DNA from: Sphingobacterium gobiense
Lineage (GTDB): Bacteria > Bacteroidota > Bacteroidia > Sphingobacteriales > Sphingobacteriaceae
Assembly: GCF_002980575.1 (NCBI RefSeq)
Contig: NZ_PVBS01000002.1
Coordinates: forward strand, 496,001-560,000
Length of the DNA: 64,000 nucleotides
Direction: 5' to 3'
In this document: one piece after another, positions 18,063 through 26,366 of the stretch
Layout: each line of letters begins with the position of its first letter
How positions within the stretch are numbered: the stretch's first letter is position 1
Position numbers and translations under genes: made by a program
Notes under the pieces: model-generated
Told to the model about the DNA's origin: nothing
Seen by the model: only the letters and a program-made list of their open reading frames with translations
Database searches by the model: none

Positions 18063-18887
18063 ATGAAAAGAAGCATTTTAACCTTGTTATTAGGACTTTT
18101 AGTCTCCTTTTCCTGCGTTCGACAGGAGATTATCGACATAGATGGAGAGCACATCTCGCCCAAACTCGTAGTGCTGGCTTATCTGACTCCCGGAGACTCC
18201 ATTCGAATATTTGTGAACAAGTCTATTCCTTTTGGAAATCCGGTCGATCCTGTCCATACGGACGTGCTGAATGCTACTGTTATCTTGAGAAACGACGCGG
18301 GAGCAAAACAGCAACTCGACCTTTCTATTCCGTCTATTCCCATTTATACATGTTCGCAAGAAGACTTTCCGGTTATTCAAGGGCAAACATATCATCTAAC
18401 AGTATCAGCTCCCGATATGACGACTGTGACAGCTAGAACTACGGTACCCGAACGAGCAGCAACCTGGAAATCGGCTACGATATCGCAAACCAATGATGGA
18501 GGAAACCAATTTTCCGGTTCGTGGGATGCCCTTCTCGATGAGCAGGATATTGATTATGGCGTCTTTGTATACCGATCAGCAGAACCACAGGATTTATTGT
18601 TTGGAAACGAGTCCATTATCCCGAAGTCGGGAGGATACACGGTCGAGAGAGTGGTATATACCGGTACCGGCAGTTCCTTGGAAGCCGTCTTGGTGACCCG
18701 TACCAAGATGCTCGGAAATTTCAGCAAAATGGCGGAGCTGACGCGGGAAATGGAAATGTATTATTCGGACGCCAGGTTCTATGAAATTATTTCAGGTTTC
18801 AAGGGTGTCATCCCTCAATTTTCGAATATTGAAAACGGCTTGGGTGTTTTTGGTAGTTATTTGTTGCACACGAAAGCGATAAATTAA
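18063..18887 (+). CDS. DUF4249 family lipoprotein (TonB receptor partner)
   Basis: Lipoprotein (lipobox FSFSC, Cys18) with the DUF4249 pattern: LVVLAYLTPGDSIRIFVNKSIPFG near the N-terminus, then Ig-like strands (ATVILRNDAG, GQTYHLTVSAPDMTTVTARTTVP). In Bacteroidota, DUF4249 genes sit beside TonB-dependent receptors and probably act as their surface partner. Here the stop overlaps the start of the receptor gene by one base (TAATG), so translation is coupled. At 274 residues it is somewhat shorter than many family members. Confidence 0.85.
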   Translation: MKRSILTLLLGLLVSFSCVRQEIIDIDGEHISPKLVVLAYLTPGDSIRIFVNKSIPFGNPVDPVHTDVLNATVILRNDAGAKQQLDLSIPSIPIYTCSQEDFPVIQGQTYHLTVSAPDMTTVTARTTVPERAATWKSATISQTNDGGNQFSGSWDALLDEQDIDYGVFVYRSAEPQDLLFGNESIIPKSGGYTVERVVYTGTGSSLEAVLVTRTKMLGNFSKMAELTREMEMYYSDARFYEIISGFKGVIPQFSNIENGLGVFGSYLLHTKAIN

Positions 18888-21055
18888 TGCGGCATACACT
18901 GTATCTCATTCCCTTTTTTCTTTCTATTTCCGTGGTGACAAATGGCCATGCGCAGTCCAGGGATACGCTAAAAAACGTCGTCTATCAAAAAGACAGTATC
19001 CCGGTAGCGATCGAAGAAGTAACAGTACATGGCCGGCAGCGCAAACATATAGAGATGATGAAAAGTACCGTCACTACCATCGATAAAGAAATGCTGGAAA
19101 CTATGCCTGCTTTTCTCGGAGAGAAAGATGTGATGCGTACTTTGCAGATGATGCCGGGCGTTTCGGCAAGCAGCGAAGGTAGTGCGGAGATACAAGTAAG
19201 AGGTGGTACGGCCGATCAGAATTTGATTATGCTCGATGGTGTGCCTCTTTATAATTCCACGCATCTATTTGGAATGTATTCTTCTTTCAACCCCCTTGTC
19301 GTCAAGGACGCGAAACTCTATACAGGTGCTTTTCCGGCATGGTTTGGCGGTAAGGTGTCGTCTGTCGTTGATGTGACAACACGGGATGCCAATTTTAATC
19401 GGGCATCTGGTTCTGTAGAACTGGGGCTAACCTCCGGGAAAGGACATCTGGAGTTACCCGTTGTCAACAATAAGCTTTCGCTCTTTCTGGCGGGAAGACG
19501 TACATTTCTTGATGCGCTTTCTCTCTTGAATCAATCAAGTAACAAGGAGTTTTTTAATTTTTACGATGTCAACAGTATATTGACGTACCAGCCAGATTCG
19601 TTGAATGTGATCAAATTGAGCTCGTATTTTGAAGGTGACCAGTTTCGCTACAAAAGCAGTGGACGGGATGTGGAAAACGACGGCCTTATGAAAACCCAAC
19701 GAGCTGTTTCTTTGAACTGGGGCCGGCAGATGGGACAAAAGCTAAAAAGTAACCTAACGGCAACACACAACTACTACAGTAACAAGCTGCTGGAAGAAAG
19801 ATTGCGACCATATGATAGCAACTCTTACCGCAATTACTTCCGCTCTAAAATATCGGCGATAGGTCTTAAGGCAACACTGGATTATGATTTGAACAAAAAC
19901 ATGAATATCATTACAGGAGCTGACTATAACCTGCATAATACCGACCCCTCGACACTTTACGGAGAAAATAACGGCACCCCGTTTCGGGAACGGGGCTTAG
20001 CAACGAGCCGGATTGGGGAACTGTCGGGTTTCGCGCAGCTATCATTCACCCTGAAAAAAACGGCACTGACAACCGGGGCAAGGCACGTCACATTTATGAA
20101 CAGTGGTTACAGAACGACCTTTCTGGAACCAAGAGTTTCTCTCTATCAGGGGATAGGAGAGCATTTGGCGGTGAAGGCCTCTTATTCCAGGATGACACAA
20201 CCCGTTCAACGTTTGTTGAACGCAGGTCTAGGGATGCCGATGGAGATTATCTTTCCATCTGATGGATTCGCGCGGCCGCAGGTTTCAGATATCTTCACTA
20301 TCGGGATCGCACGGGATTTTGTTATTGCAGAAGATAGGCAACTGTCTCTGTCAGTTGAGGCATATCATAAGAAGATGAAAAATATTGTTTCCTTTATCGA
20401 TGGTTACGATACGCGTAGTGTTATTTACCATGCGTTTGGTGGTGTTTACCGCGCAGGTTCGGTACATAACATGATTCTTACGGACGGTATTGGTCGGGCA
20501 AAAGGTGTAGATTTTAAGCTGGATGGCACTGTCGGAAACCTATCGGGATGGTTGAGTTACTCGCTATCACGGGTTGAAAACAAGTTTGATGGTCTGAACG
20601 GCGGAGGCTGGTTCGATGCGTTACAGGATAGACGGCACCTGTTCAATGCTGCGGTGGTATGGCGGATCAATCCGAAGTGGTCATTTTCTGCCTCGTGGAT
20701 GTTCAGCAGCGGGCAGCCCGTCAACATTCCCGAATCGTATTTTGTTCTGGCGAAACCATATCCGTCTAATGAACTTGTTCTCTCCGGGGAGAATATTTAC
20801 AGTTATGGCGTCCGTAATGGTTATAGAATGATCCCGTTTCACAAGCTGGACATTGGTTTCACGAAAAATATGACGGCATTCAGAAGATCGGCAGTACTGA
20901 GTTTTGGGGTATACAACCTTTACAACAGGAAAAACGCTAGTTTTTATTATTTGGGAATCGACAAGGCAAACAATAATATACCTCAGATAAAGAGTCTTTC
21001 GGTCTTTCCGGCAATCCCATCTGTCTCCCTGAAAGTCAACTTCAATAGAGAATAA
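18887..21055 (+). CDS. TonB-dependent outer membrane receptor
   Basis: 722-residue TonB receptor. Signal peptide to about residue 23 (VTNGHAQ), then a short linker with EEVTVHGRQR, the plug domain (residues about 60-160) with the typical RTLQMMPGV, IQVRGGTADQNLIMLDGVPLYN and FPAWFGGKVSSVVDVTT, then a 22-strand-type barrel ending SVSLKVNFNRE. No N-terminal carboxypeptidase-like extension, unlike SusC. Coupled to the DUF4249 lipoprotein upstream. The substrate (siderophore, metal or peptide) is not evident; no Fur-like box was found. Confidence 0.93.
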   Translation: MRHTLYLIPFFLSISVVTNGHAQSRDTLKNVVYQKDSIPVAIEEVTVHGRQRKHIEMMKSTVTTIDKEMLETMPAFLGEKDVMRTLQMMPGVSASSEGSAEIQVRGGTADQNLIMLDGVPLYNSTHLFGMYSSFNPLVVKDAKLYTGAFPAWFGGKVSSVVDVTTRDANFNRASGSVELGLTSGKGHLELPVVNNKLSLFLAGRRTFLDALSLLNQSSNKEFFNFYDVNSILTYQPDSLNVIKLSSYFEGDQFRYKSSGRDVENDGLMKTQRAVSLNWGRQMGQKLKSNLTATHNYYSNKLLEERLRPYDSNSYRNYFRSKISAIGLKATLDYDLNKNMNIITGADYNLHNTDPSTLYGENNGTPFRERGLATSRIGELSGFAQLSFTLKKTALTTGARHVTFMNSGYRTTFLEPRVSLYQGIGEHLAVKASYSRMTQPVQRLLNAGLGMPMEIIFPSDGFARPQVSDIFTIGIARDFVIAEDRQLSLSVEAYHKKMKNIVSFIDGYDTRSVIYHAFGGVYRAGSVHNMILTDGIGRAKGVDFKLDGTVGNLSGWLSYSLSRVENKFDGLNGGGWFDALQDRRHLFNAAVVWRINPKWSFSASWMFSSGQPVNIPESYFVLAKPYPSNELVLSGENIYSYGVRNGYRMIPFHKLDIGFTKNMTAFRRSAVLSFGVYNLYNRKNASFYYLGIDKANNNIPQIKSLSVFPAIPSVSLKVNFNRE

Positions 21056-21175
21056 ATGATTTTAATATCATTTTATAGAATTAAAAAGTTAAAAATGTTA
21101 AAGAAGCTGGTACCCTGTTGTTTTTGCTCTATTTTCGTGAATATCAGTAATTTGTTAAACTTTAATATTTCAATT

Positions 21176-21718
21176 ATGAACAAACGCTACTTATTTTTAT
21201 TGCTGCTTTTCTGTATGACGTTGCCGGGTGTGCAGGCACAGTCTTTTATGCATCCTAAAAAGCATAATTTCAGTATCGGACCAATAGCTGGTTACGATTA
21301 TGATATCAAAGGCCCCATCTATGGTGGAGGGTTAATGTATGAGTTTCGGCCGTTTAAGAACGTCGGGTTTACAGCCGGATTTAATTATGAACAAACAAGA
21401 AAAGATTTTTCTGAATCCAGCTTTGGGGACGAGACGTTGCGACACGAGGTATACGCGCTTCATGTTGGGGCACGATATTATATCGGTGATTTTTACCTTG
21501 GCGGTGCATTAGGTGCGGGGCACGATAAGGGTACTTTCAAAACAGCAGACGGTGATGAACGTAGTGGCGGAAGTGCATATAGTTTATATAAAAGCGTAGG
21601 CGCCGGGTACCAGATATCGTTGCGGAACCAAGATGCTATCGAGGTAGAAGCAGGGACATTCGGGACTTCAAATTCCATGAAAGTCGGCGGAACGGTAAGA
21701 TATAAGTTTAGGAGATAA
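21176..21718 (+). CDS. Outer membrane beta-barrel protein
   Basis: Signal peptide MNKRYLFLLLLFCMTLPGVQAQ from the ATG at 21176, then an eight-strand-type small barrel with alternating hydrophobic strands (NFSIGPIAGYDYD, GFTAGFNYEQ, VYALHVGARYYIGDF, GTVRYKFRR). The frame is open back to 21056, but that extension lacks a sensible start and the signal peptide sets the start at 21176. It follows the TonB receptor by 120 bases and may belong to the same locus. Function unknown. Confidence 0.82.
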   Translation: MNKRYLFLLLLFCMTLPGVQAQSFMHPKKHNFSIGPIAGYDYDIKGPIYGGGLMYEFRPFKNVGFTAGFNYEQTRKDFSESSFGDETLRHEVYALHVGARYYIGDFYLGGALGAGHDKGTFKTADGDERSGGSAYSLYKSVGAGYQISLRNQDAIEVEAGTFGTSNSMKVGGTVRYKFRR

Positions 21719-21748
21719 GGGAACGATTCGGCTATGATCGGCGGGGAG

Positions 21749-22318
21749 TTACATCCCTAGCCGTTTATTAATATGCTGCTGTATATGATGGAACAGCTGT
21801 TTGGGTTTTAGTGTTCGCCAAGGGAAACTATTGAAATCGCCGCCAAAGTGGATGTAGTAATCAACCCCTTGGGACTGAAATTCGTGGATAACATGATCCC
21901 GAAAGTTGATGGCCACGATCCAGCCGTCGTCAATGTCCTGAAACCATTCTTCATAATAGGAGTCGTCTGAACTATGAAAGTTGAGCACGTTTTCGCCAAT
22001 GAGTAAAAACTTGTTGATCCCCTCCGCAATCATGATGTCGATTACTTCCCTTTTTAAGAGCATAATATCATTGTAAATAGTATCGTTCCATTCGCCAATC
22101 AGCTCCATAATGGCAAATCCCCTGTCATAGTCGGCATATAGGATTTTTATATACAGGGTGAGCGAACCGAATTGGTCCCATTGGGGGTGCAACAGAAAGT
22201 TATAGATTTGTTTGTCGAATTCAAATTCGCTATATATCATGCCATAAAAAGGCGATTTTTCGTCTTCCGAAGCGATATAATAGTCACGCCAATTATAATA
22301 TGGTTCTATTTCGTGCAA
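21749..22318 (-). CDS. Conserved-looking protein of unknown function
   Basis: Soluble acidic protein of 189 residues, no signal peptide or TM helix. It is rich in Trp, Tyr and Phe (YYNWRDYYIASEDEKSPFYG, DDSYYEEWFQDIDDGW) with hydrophobic strands (LTLYIKILYADYDRGFAIMEL, INKFLLIGENVLNFH). I do not recognise a family. It stands alone, convergent with the barrel gene and divergent from the S41 protease, with the long palindrome at 22401-22438 in its upstream region. Confidence 0.75.
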   Translation of the reverse strand: MHEIEPYYNWRDYYIASEDEKSPFYGMIYSEFEFDKQIYNFLLHPQWDQFGSLTLYIKILYADYDRGFAIMELIGEWNDTIYNDIMLLKREVIDIMIAEGINKFLLIGENVLNFHSSDDSYYEEWFQDIDDGWIVAINFRDHVIHEFQSQGVDYYIHFGGDFNSFPWRTLKPKQLFHHIQQHINKRLGM

Positions 22319-22400
22319 AGCAAATCTTTATTCTGTTTTCGACTAACGACAGTAAGTGTGAAACTCACCGCCGACAACAACAAAGGTACAAAACTGAGAT

Positions 22401-22438
22401 GTAAATAATCGTTAACACGGGGGGTAATGATTATTTAC
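22401..22438. promoter_or_regulatory. Long palindrome, copy 1 (candidate operator or small repeat)
   Basis: GTAAATAATCGTTA and TAATGATTATTTAC are 14-base arms (one mismatch) around the 10-base spacer ACACGGGGGG. A near-identical core occurs at 58926-58959 in reverse orientation. The site is 83 bases upstream of the 22318 start and 178 bases upstream of the S41 protease start. The rest of this 297-base gap is AT-rich and holds the -7 element at 22592-22599. Confidence 0.7.
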
Positions 22439-22591
22439 CTGAACGCTCATCAGCCATAAGAAACAAAAATAAATAGATGAAATAAATTATCACGTAGATT
22501 TTACGTACATCTTATAAACAAAACGTTATTTTCTGCGTATATTATTCGCATACGTGTTAATTTATTACGCAAATATTTGAGAAAACTATTT

Positions 22592-22599
22592 TAATTTTG
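22592..22599 (+). promoter_or_regulatory. -7 element of the S41 protease gene
   Basis: TAATTTTG matches TAnnTTTG perfectly, 16 bases before the ATG at 22616. No -33 TTG at the right distance. Confidence 0.55.
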
Positions 22600-22615
22600 C
22601 AACCGAATTTTATCC

Positions 22616-24226
22616 ATGCAAAAAGGCACTAAACGAAACATCTTTGTCGCAGCTACTTACGCAGCAGTATTGCTCTTGGGCATACTGCTGGGGCAGAACT
22701 ATGTAGATGAGCAGGGGAACAAACCTGTTAACAGTTTGGTGCCTATCGGGTTTTCCAGTAATACCTGGAAAGTACAGCAATTGTTAGACCTTATTGCTGA
22801 AACTTATGTGGATAGTGTAGACATTGACTCGGTTCAAAATGGGGCCATCAATCACATTATCTCCCATTTAGATCCTTATTCTAGTTATTTGATCCCTAAC
22901 GAGTCACGACGTCAGACAGAAATCTTGGAAGGAACGTTCGAGGGTATCGGCATGGAATACTTTAATCTAAACGATACATTGATGATCGTATCATTGATTA
23001 ATGGTGGACCTGCGGATAAGGCTGGTTTCCGAGTAGGGGATAAATTGCTGAAGATTGGTAATGAGCCGGTAGCTGGTATACATATTTCGAGAGAAAGCGT
23101 AGAGAAACTGATTCGCGGTCGTCGGGGAACATCTCTCAGTATTCACGTGAAGCGCGATGGTGAAGAGATGGAAACACCGATCAACGTGGTGCGTGACCAA
23201 GTGACGGTAAGCTCGCTGGATGTGGTTTATATGATTGAGCCGGGTATTGGTTACGTGAAAGTAAGGCGTTTTGGTATTAATACCGCGGAGGAATTCCGGC
23301 AAGCTATTACCGGACTGAAGAAGCAAGGGGCTCGGAAACTTATTCTCGACCTTCGCGACAACGGAGGAGGGTATTTCCACATGGCCATTAAGTTAGCCAG
23401 CGAGTTTTTCGTCGATAGACGTCTTATCGTATATACCGAAGGGGTGCATGAAGAACGACGTGAATATTTTTCTGATAGTATACAGGGAGGTAATTTCGCG
23501 ACGGGCGAATTAGCGATTCTCATTAACGAAAATACAGCGTCGGCGAGCGAAATTGTTGCGGGTGCTATACAAGACTGGGATCGCGGAACGATTATCGGAA
23601 GACGTTCGTATGGAAAGGGTATTGTACAAGAACAATTTGATTTTTCGGACGGTTCCACGGTAAACTTGAGCATCGCGCGTTATTTCACGCCGCTTGGGCG
23701 GAGCATACAAAGGAAATACATGGCAAACTGGTCGAATATGATCGACTTTAACAATATGTATGAAGGGTTATGGGCGCTCGATACCCTATATACGCATGGA
23801 AAAACTTATGAAACAAAGGCGGGAAAACAGGTCTACAGCGGAGGGGGGATACTGCCCGATATTCATGTGTCACAGGATTCCAATGCATTGAGTCTATTCT
23901 ATCAGGATTTAATACAGTACAGCTTTATCGAACAATTTGTCTATACCCGGTTTACCAAACAGGCACCCGCTTATTCCATTGAGAATTTCTTACAAGGTTA
24001 TCATTTGCCCGATAACGAATTTCACGCATTTATTGACTTCGTACGTGAAGAAGGGTTTGTGATCTCCGACAGGACGAAAAATGAATTAAGAGACCTTATT
24101 GAAACGGATATAGAAGCTTTAGTAGGGCGTTTTTATTTTGGACGGGAAGCTTATTTCAAAGTGAAGAATCGAAATGATAATTTTGTGCAAAAGGCATTGG
24201 CATTTTTGTCGAAAAAAGAGGTGTAA
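22616..24226 (+). CDS. S41 family C-terminal processing protease
   Basis: Envelope serine protease (CtpA/Tsp type) of 536 residues. N-terminal signal or anchor helix (ATYAAVLLLGILLGQNY), a PDZ domain around residues 100-195 (GIGMEYFNLNDTLMIVSLINGGPADKAGFRVGDKL split over its strands), and the protease core with Ser309 in NENTASASEI and Lys334 in SYGKG, 25 residues apart as in E. coli Tsp (Ser430/Lys455). The C-terminal 130 residues are helical. It likely trims or degrades envelope proteins. Monocistronic, with its own promoter. Confidence 0.94.
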   Translation: MQKGTKRNIFVAATYAAVLLLGILLGQNYVDEQGNKPVNSLVPIGFSSNTWKVQQLLDLIAETYVDSVDIDSVQNGAINHIISHLDPYSSYLIPNESRRQTEILEGTFEGIGMEYFNLNDTLMIVSLINGGPADKAGFRVGDKLLKIGNEPVAGIHISRESVEKLIRGRRGTSLSIHVKRDGEEMETPINVVRDQVTVSSLDVVYMIEPGIGYVKVRRFGINTAEEFRQAITGLKKQGARKLILDLRDNGGGYFHMAIKLASEFFVDRRLIVYTEGVHEERREYFSDSIQGGNFATGELAILINENTASASEIVAGAIQDWDRGTIIGRRSYGKGIVQEQFDFSDGSTVNLSIARYFTPLGRSIQRKYMANWSNMIDFNNMYEGLWALDTLYTHGKTYETKAGKQVYSGGGILPDIHVSQDSNALSLFYQDLIQYSFIEQFVYTRFTKQAPAYSIENFLQGYHLPDNEFHAFIDFVREEGFVISDRTKNELRDLIETDIEALVGRFYFGREAYFKVKNRNDNFVQKALAFLSKKEV

Positions 24227-24261
24227 CGCGAAAAAACAACGTTTTGTAAGATAATGAGTCG

Positions 24262-24657
24262 CTATGGAGATTCTTTTTGGTTTATTTGAAAGCAGGATTC
24301 CAAGAGGGATATTTTTTCCAATAAAAGGTTCCGATGGCGGATCAATTGCATGTTTGTTTTTTCAAGTTCCGATACTTTATCCTGTAACGATATGACTTTC
24401 CGTAGCAAGGTGTTCTCCTGCAATATATGTGTATCAAGATTGTTATGGTGCCTGCGGCTAGCTGTTCCTCTTAATGTCTCTGTACTAGAGTCGGTTTGCG
24501 ATGTCAATGATCTTAAGAGTGGAATCATCTTTTTAATCCACGCCAACATGGTACGCTTGTCTTTCACATTGTATTTTGCCATAGCTTCCTCGAGGAGAAG
24601 CTCGCCGGAAAGAATAGCGTTTACCGCTTCTAGTTGAATTTCTTGTTTAGACTTCAT
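24262..24657 (-). CDS. Orphan IS3-OrfA-like HTH and coiled-coil protein
   Basis: 131 residues. Residues 1-50 look like the transposase OrfA/Tnp-8 helix-turn-helix (IQLEAVNAILSGELLLEEAMAKYNVKDKRTMLAWIKKM), and residues about 78-122 form a leucine-zipper-like coiled coil (LLRKVISLQDKVSELEKTN). No OrfB/integrase lies nearby and no terminal inverted repeats were seen, so it is not a complete IS3 element. It starts one base after the TGA of the TPR/HTH regulator, suggesting coupled translation and a co-opted regulatory role. That role is inference. Confidence 0.7.
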   Translation of the reverse strand: MKSKQEIQLEAVNAILSGELLLEEAMAKYNVKDKRTMLAWIKKMIPLLRSLTSQTDSSTETLRGTASRRHHNNLDTHILQENTLLRKVISLQDKVSELEKTNMQLIRHRNLLLEKISLLESCFQINQKESP

Positions 24658-24658
24658 C

Positions 24659-26206
24659 TCATCTGTTTAGCTCGATAGGTTCTACCTGTTCTCTCATCCA
24701 GAGATTGAAATCGACATCCGAAGAGATACCAAATTTCTTGCGAAACCTGTTTTTTCGGATTTGTACCGCTCGTGTCGTTACATAGGTATACTCGGCAATA
24801 TTCTTTGAGGAAAAATTTAAGAAAGCCATAGCACAAAACTCTAATTCCGTATTCCGGATCTTGGGATCAAGGTTTTTCAGTGCGTGAATAAACTCGGGAT
24901 ATAGCTCTGTAAACAAAATCAAAAACTCTGGACTATTGCTACGAGCAAGAGTCAAGAGATCGTTAAATTTATTCTCTTGAATGGCTTCACTAAGCGCTTT
25001 ATTGATTTTTTCTTTTTCGTTAAGTATAACTTCCCGCTCTTTTAAAACATCGCGGTTCTTCCGGGCTCGCCAAAGAAAGTATACAGATAGCAGTAAAACG
25101 AATATCAAAATGGATATAATGACGTTCCGGTATCTACTACTATTTCTATTTTCGGCTTTATCTTTTGCGTCTAATATATGACCTAGTGCTGTATCAATGA
25201 CTAGTTTATTCTCCGTTTCTAAGGAGTCGTTCAGCCTACTATACGCCAATAAATATTGATTTGCCTCTTCCTGACCAAGACTATACTCCCTATAAAAGTC
25301 CGATAGTTGTTTGTATTGATTTCGAAGAGCACTCCGATCGCCTATTTGGATGGTATTTGCTATTGCCTTATTATAATATATGACTGCCTTTTTATAATTT
25401 CCTCGTTCTTTTTCGAGTTTTCCCAAAAAGATCATGGTGTTGAAGAAGATCGGGATATTGTACTTCTCAACCGTCGTCAGGGATTTGTCCAGATAGGCTT
25501 GTGCCTTGTCGTAGTCTTTTTTATGGATAAAGAGCGAACCGAGATCGTCGTAGGTACTCACGTATTGCAAATGAACCTTCTCATCCTTTTCCTCGAGCGT
25601 GTGTAGGAGATCCAGTTGTCGAAAAGTGTATTTTTCGACAGAATCTATTTTTTCCATTTTCTTGAACGTATACGCAAGGTTACTATATAGGTAGAGTAAG
25701 GACATTGTTTTTTTCTCTCCCTCTAAAGAACCCAATAATTTCTGTTGCTTTTGATACTCTCTTAGTGCGAGTTGATGGAGTTCAAGCTTTGTATAGAATT
25801 GGGCACTCAAACGGTGGATTTCAGACTGAACAATTGCTTTCTTTTTATAATAGTCAGTTTTTTTGATCTCGTCCATATGTTTCAACCCTTCCTTCAGCAA
25901 ACCTATATGCAGTAAGGCGTGTCCTATCATAAAGTGAGCTTCGCCTTTTCCTTTATCATAGTGGCGTGTGTTGGCCAATTCCAAAGCTTTCGTGGCCTCT
26001 TTCAGTGATGGCAACAGTTGCGCGGAAACATGATGCTCCCACGCTTTGTCTAAAAGAAAATCAATCTCACTAATAGGAGTTTGTGCCTTGGTGTTAATAA
26101 TGTGAGCAAAGAGGATAACGAGGATGCAAACCAGTCGATATCTTGTAAAATTATGGTTAAATATTTTGGTAGGGTAATCCATATAGAGGCATTCGAAACG
26201 ATACAT
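24659..26206 (-). CDS. TPR sensor regulator with TM helix and C-terminal HTH (second copy)
   Basis: Same design as the protein at 14464-16137: signal peptide (ending INTKAQ, near residue 42), five or six TPR units (for example HLQYVSTYDDLGSLFIHKKDYDKA, in parts), a TM helix near 355-372 (VIISILIFVLLLSVYFLW), coiled coil, and a C-terminal LuxR-like HTH (NIAEYTYVTTRAVQIRKNRFRKKFG). A perfect -7 element (TAAATTTG, 26220-26227 minus) lies just upstream, leaving a leader of only a few bases for the ATG at 26206; the ATG at 26182 (MDYPTK) is an alternative. It lies directly downstream of the fimbrillin cassettes and may regulate them. Confidence 0.85.
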   Translation of the reverse strand: MYRFECLYMDYPTKIFNHNFTRYRLVCILVILFAHIINTKAQTPISEIDFLLDKAWEHHVSAQLLPSLKEATKALELANTRHYDKGKGEAHFMIGHALLHIGLLKEGLKHMDEIKKTDYYKKKAIVQSEIHRLSAQFYTKLELHQLALREYQKQQKLLGSLEGEKKTMSLLYLYSNLAYTFKKMEKIDSVEKYTFRQLDLLHTLEEKDEKVHLQYVSTYDDLGSLFIHKKDYDKAQAYLDKSLTTVEKYNIPIFFNTMIFLGKLEKERGNYKKAVIYYNKAIANTIQIGDRSALRNQYKQLSDFYREYSLGQEEANQYLLAYSRLNDSLETENKLVIDTALGHILDAKDKAENRNSSRYRNVIISILIFVLLLSVYFLWRARKNRDVLKEREVILNEKEKINKALSEAIQENKFNDLLTLARSNSPEFLILFTELYPEFIHALKNLDPKIRNTELEFCAMAFLNFSSKNIAEYTYVTTRAVQIRKNRFRKKFGISSDVDFNLWMREQVEPIELNR

Positions 26207-26219
26207 TACGTTGAAATGA

Positions 26220-26227
26220 CAAATTTA
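26220..26227 (-). promoter_or_regulatory. -7 element of the second TPR/HTH regulator
   Basis: TAAATTTG on the minus strand, perfect TAnnTTTG, 13 bases before the ATG at 26206. Confidence 0.55.
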
Positions 26228-26270
26228 GTTAGATTAGTAACTCTTAAAAATACGTATAGTTCATAAACAG

Positions 26271-26296
26271 CTTGACATGGACAAGTCCATGCCAAG
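26271..26296 (-). terminator. Hairpin after the first fimbrillin-like gene
   Basis: On the minus strand CTTGGCATGGAC and GTCCATGTCAAG pair over 12 bases (one G-U) around TT. No strong T-tract follows, so termination is plausible rather than certain. Confidence 0.55.
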
Positions 26297-26366
26297 CGCA
26301 ACCAAATAGTAAATGCAATTATCAACTTAAAAATCATTTTTTTAAGTCGTTTGATACGGTAGGTAG

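Noticed and set aside
18014..18436. 140-codon plus-strand ORF overlapping the DUF4249 gene start.
   Set aside because: The other frame has a lipobox and family pattern; this one is Arg/Ser-rich without features.
24262..24657. Complete IS3 element.
   Set aside because: No OrfB, no terminal inverted repeats or target duplication around the OrfA-like gene.
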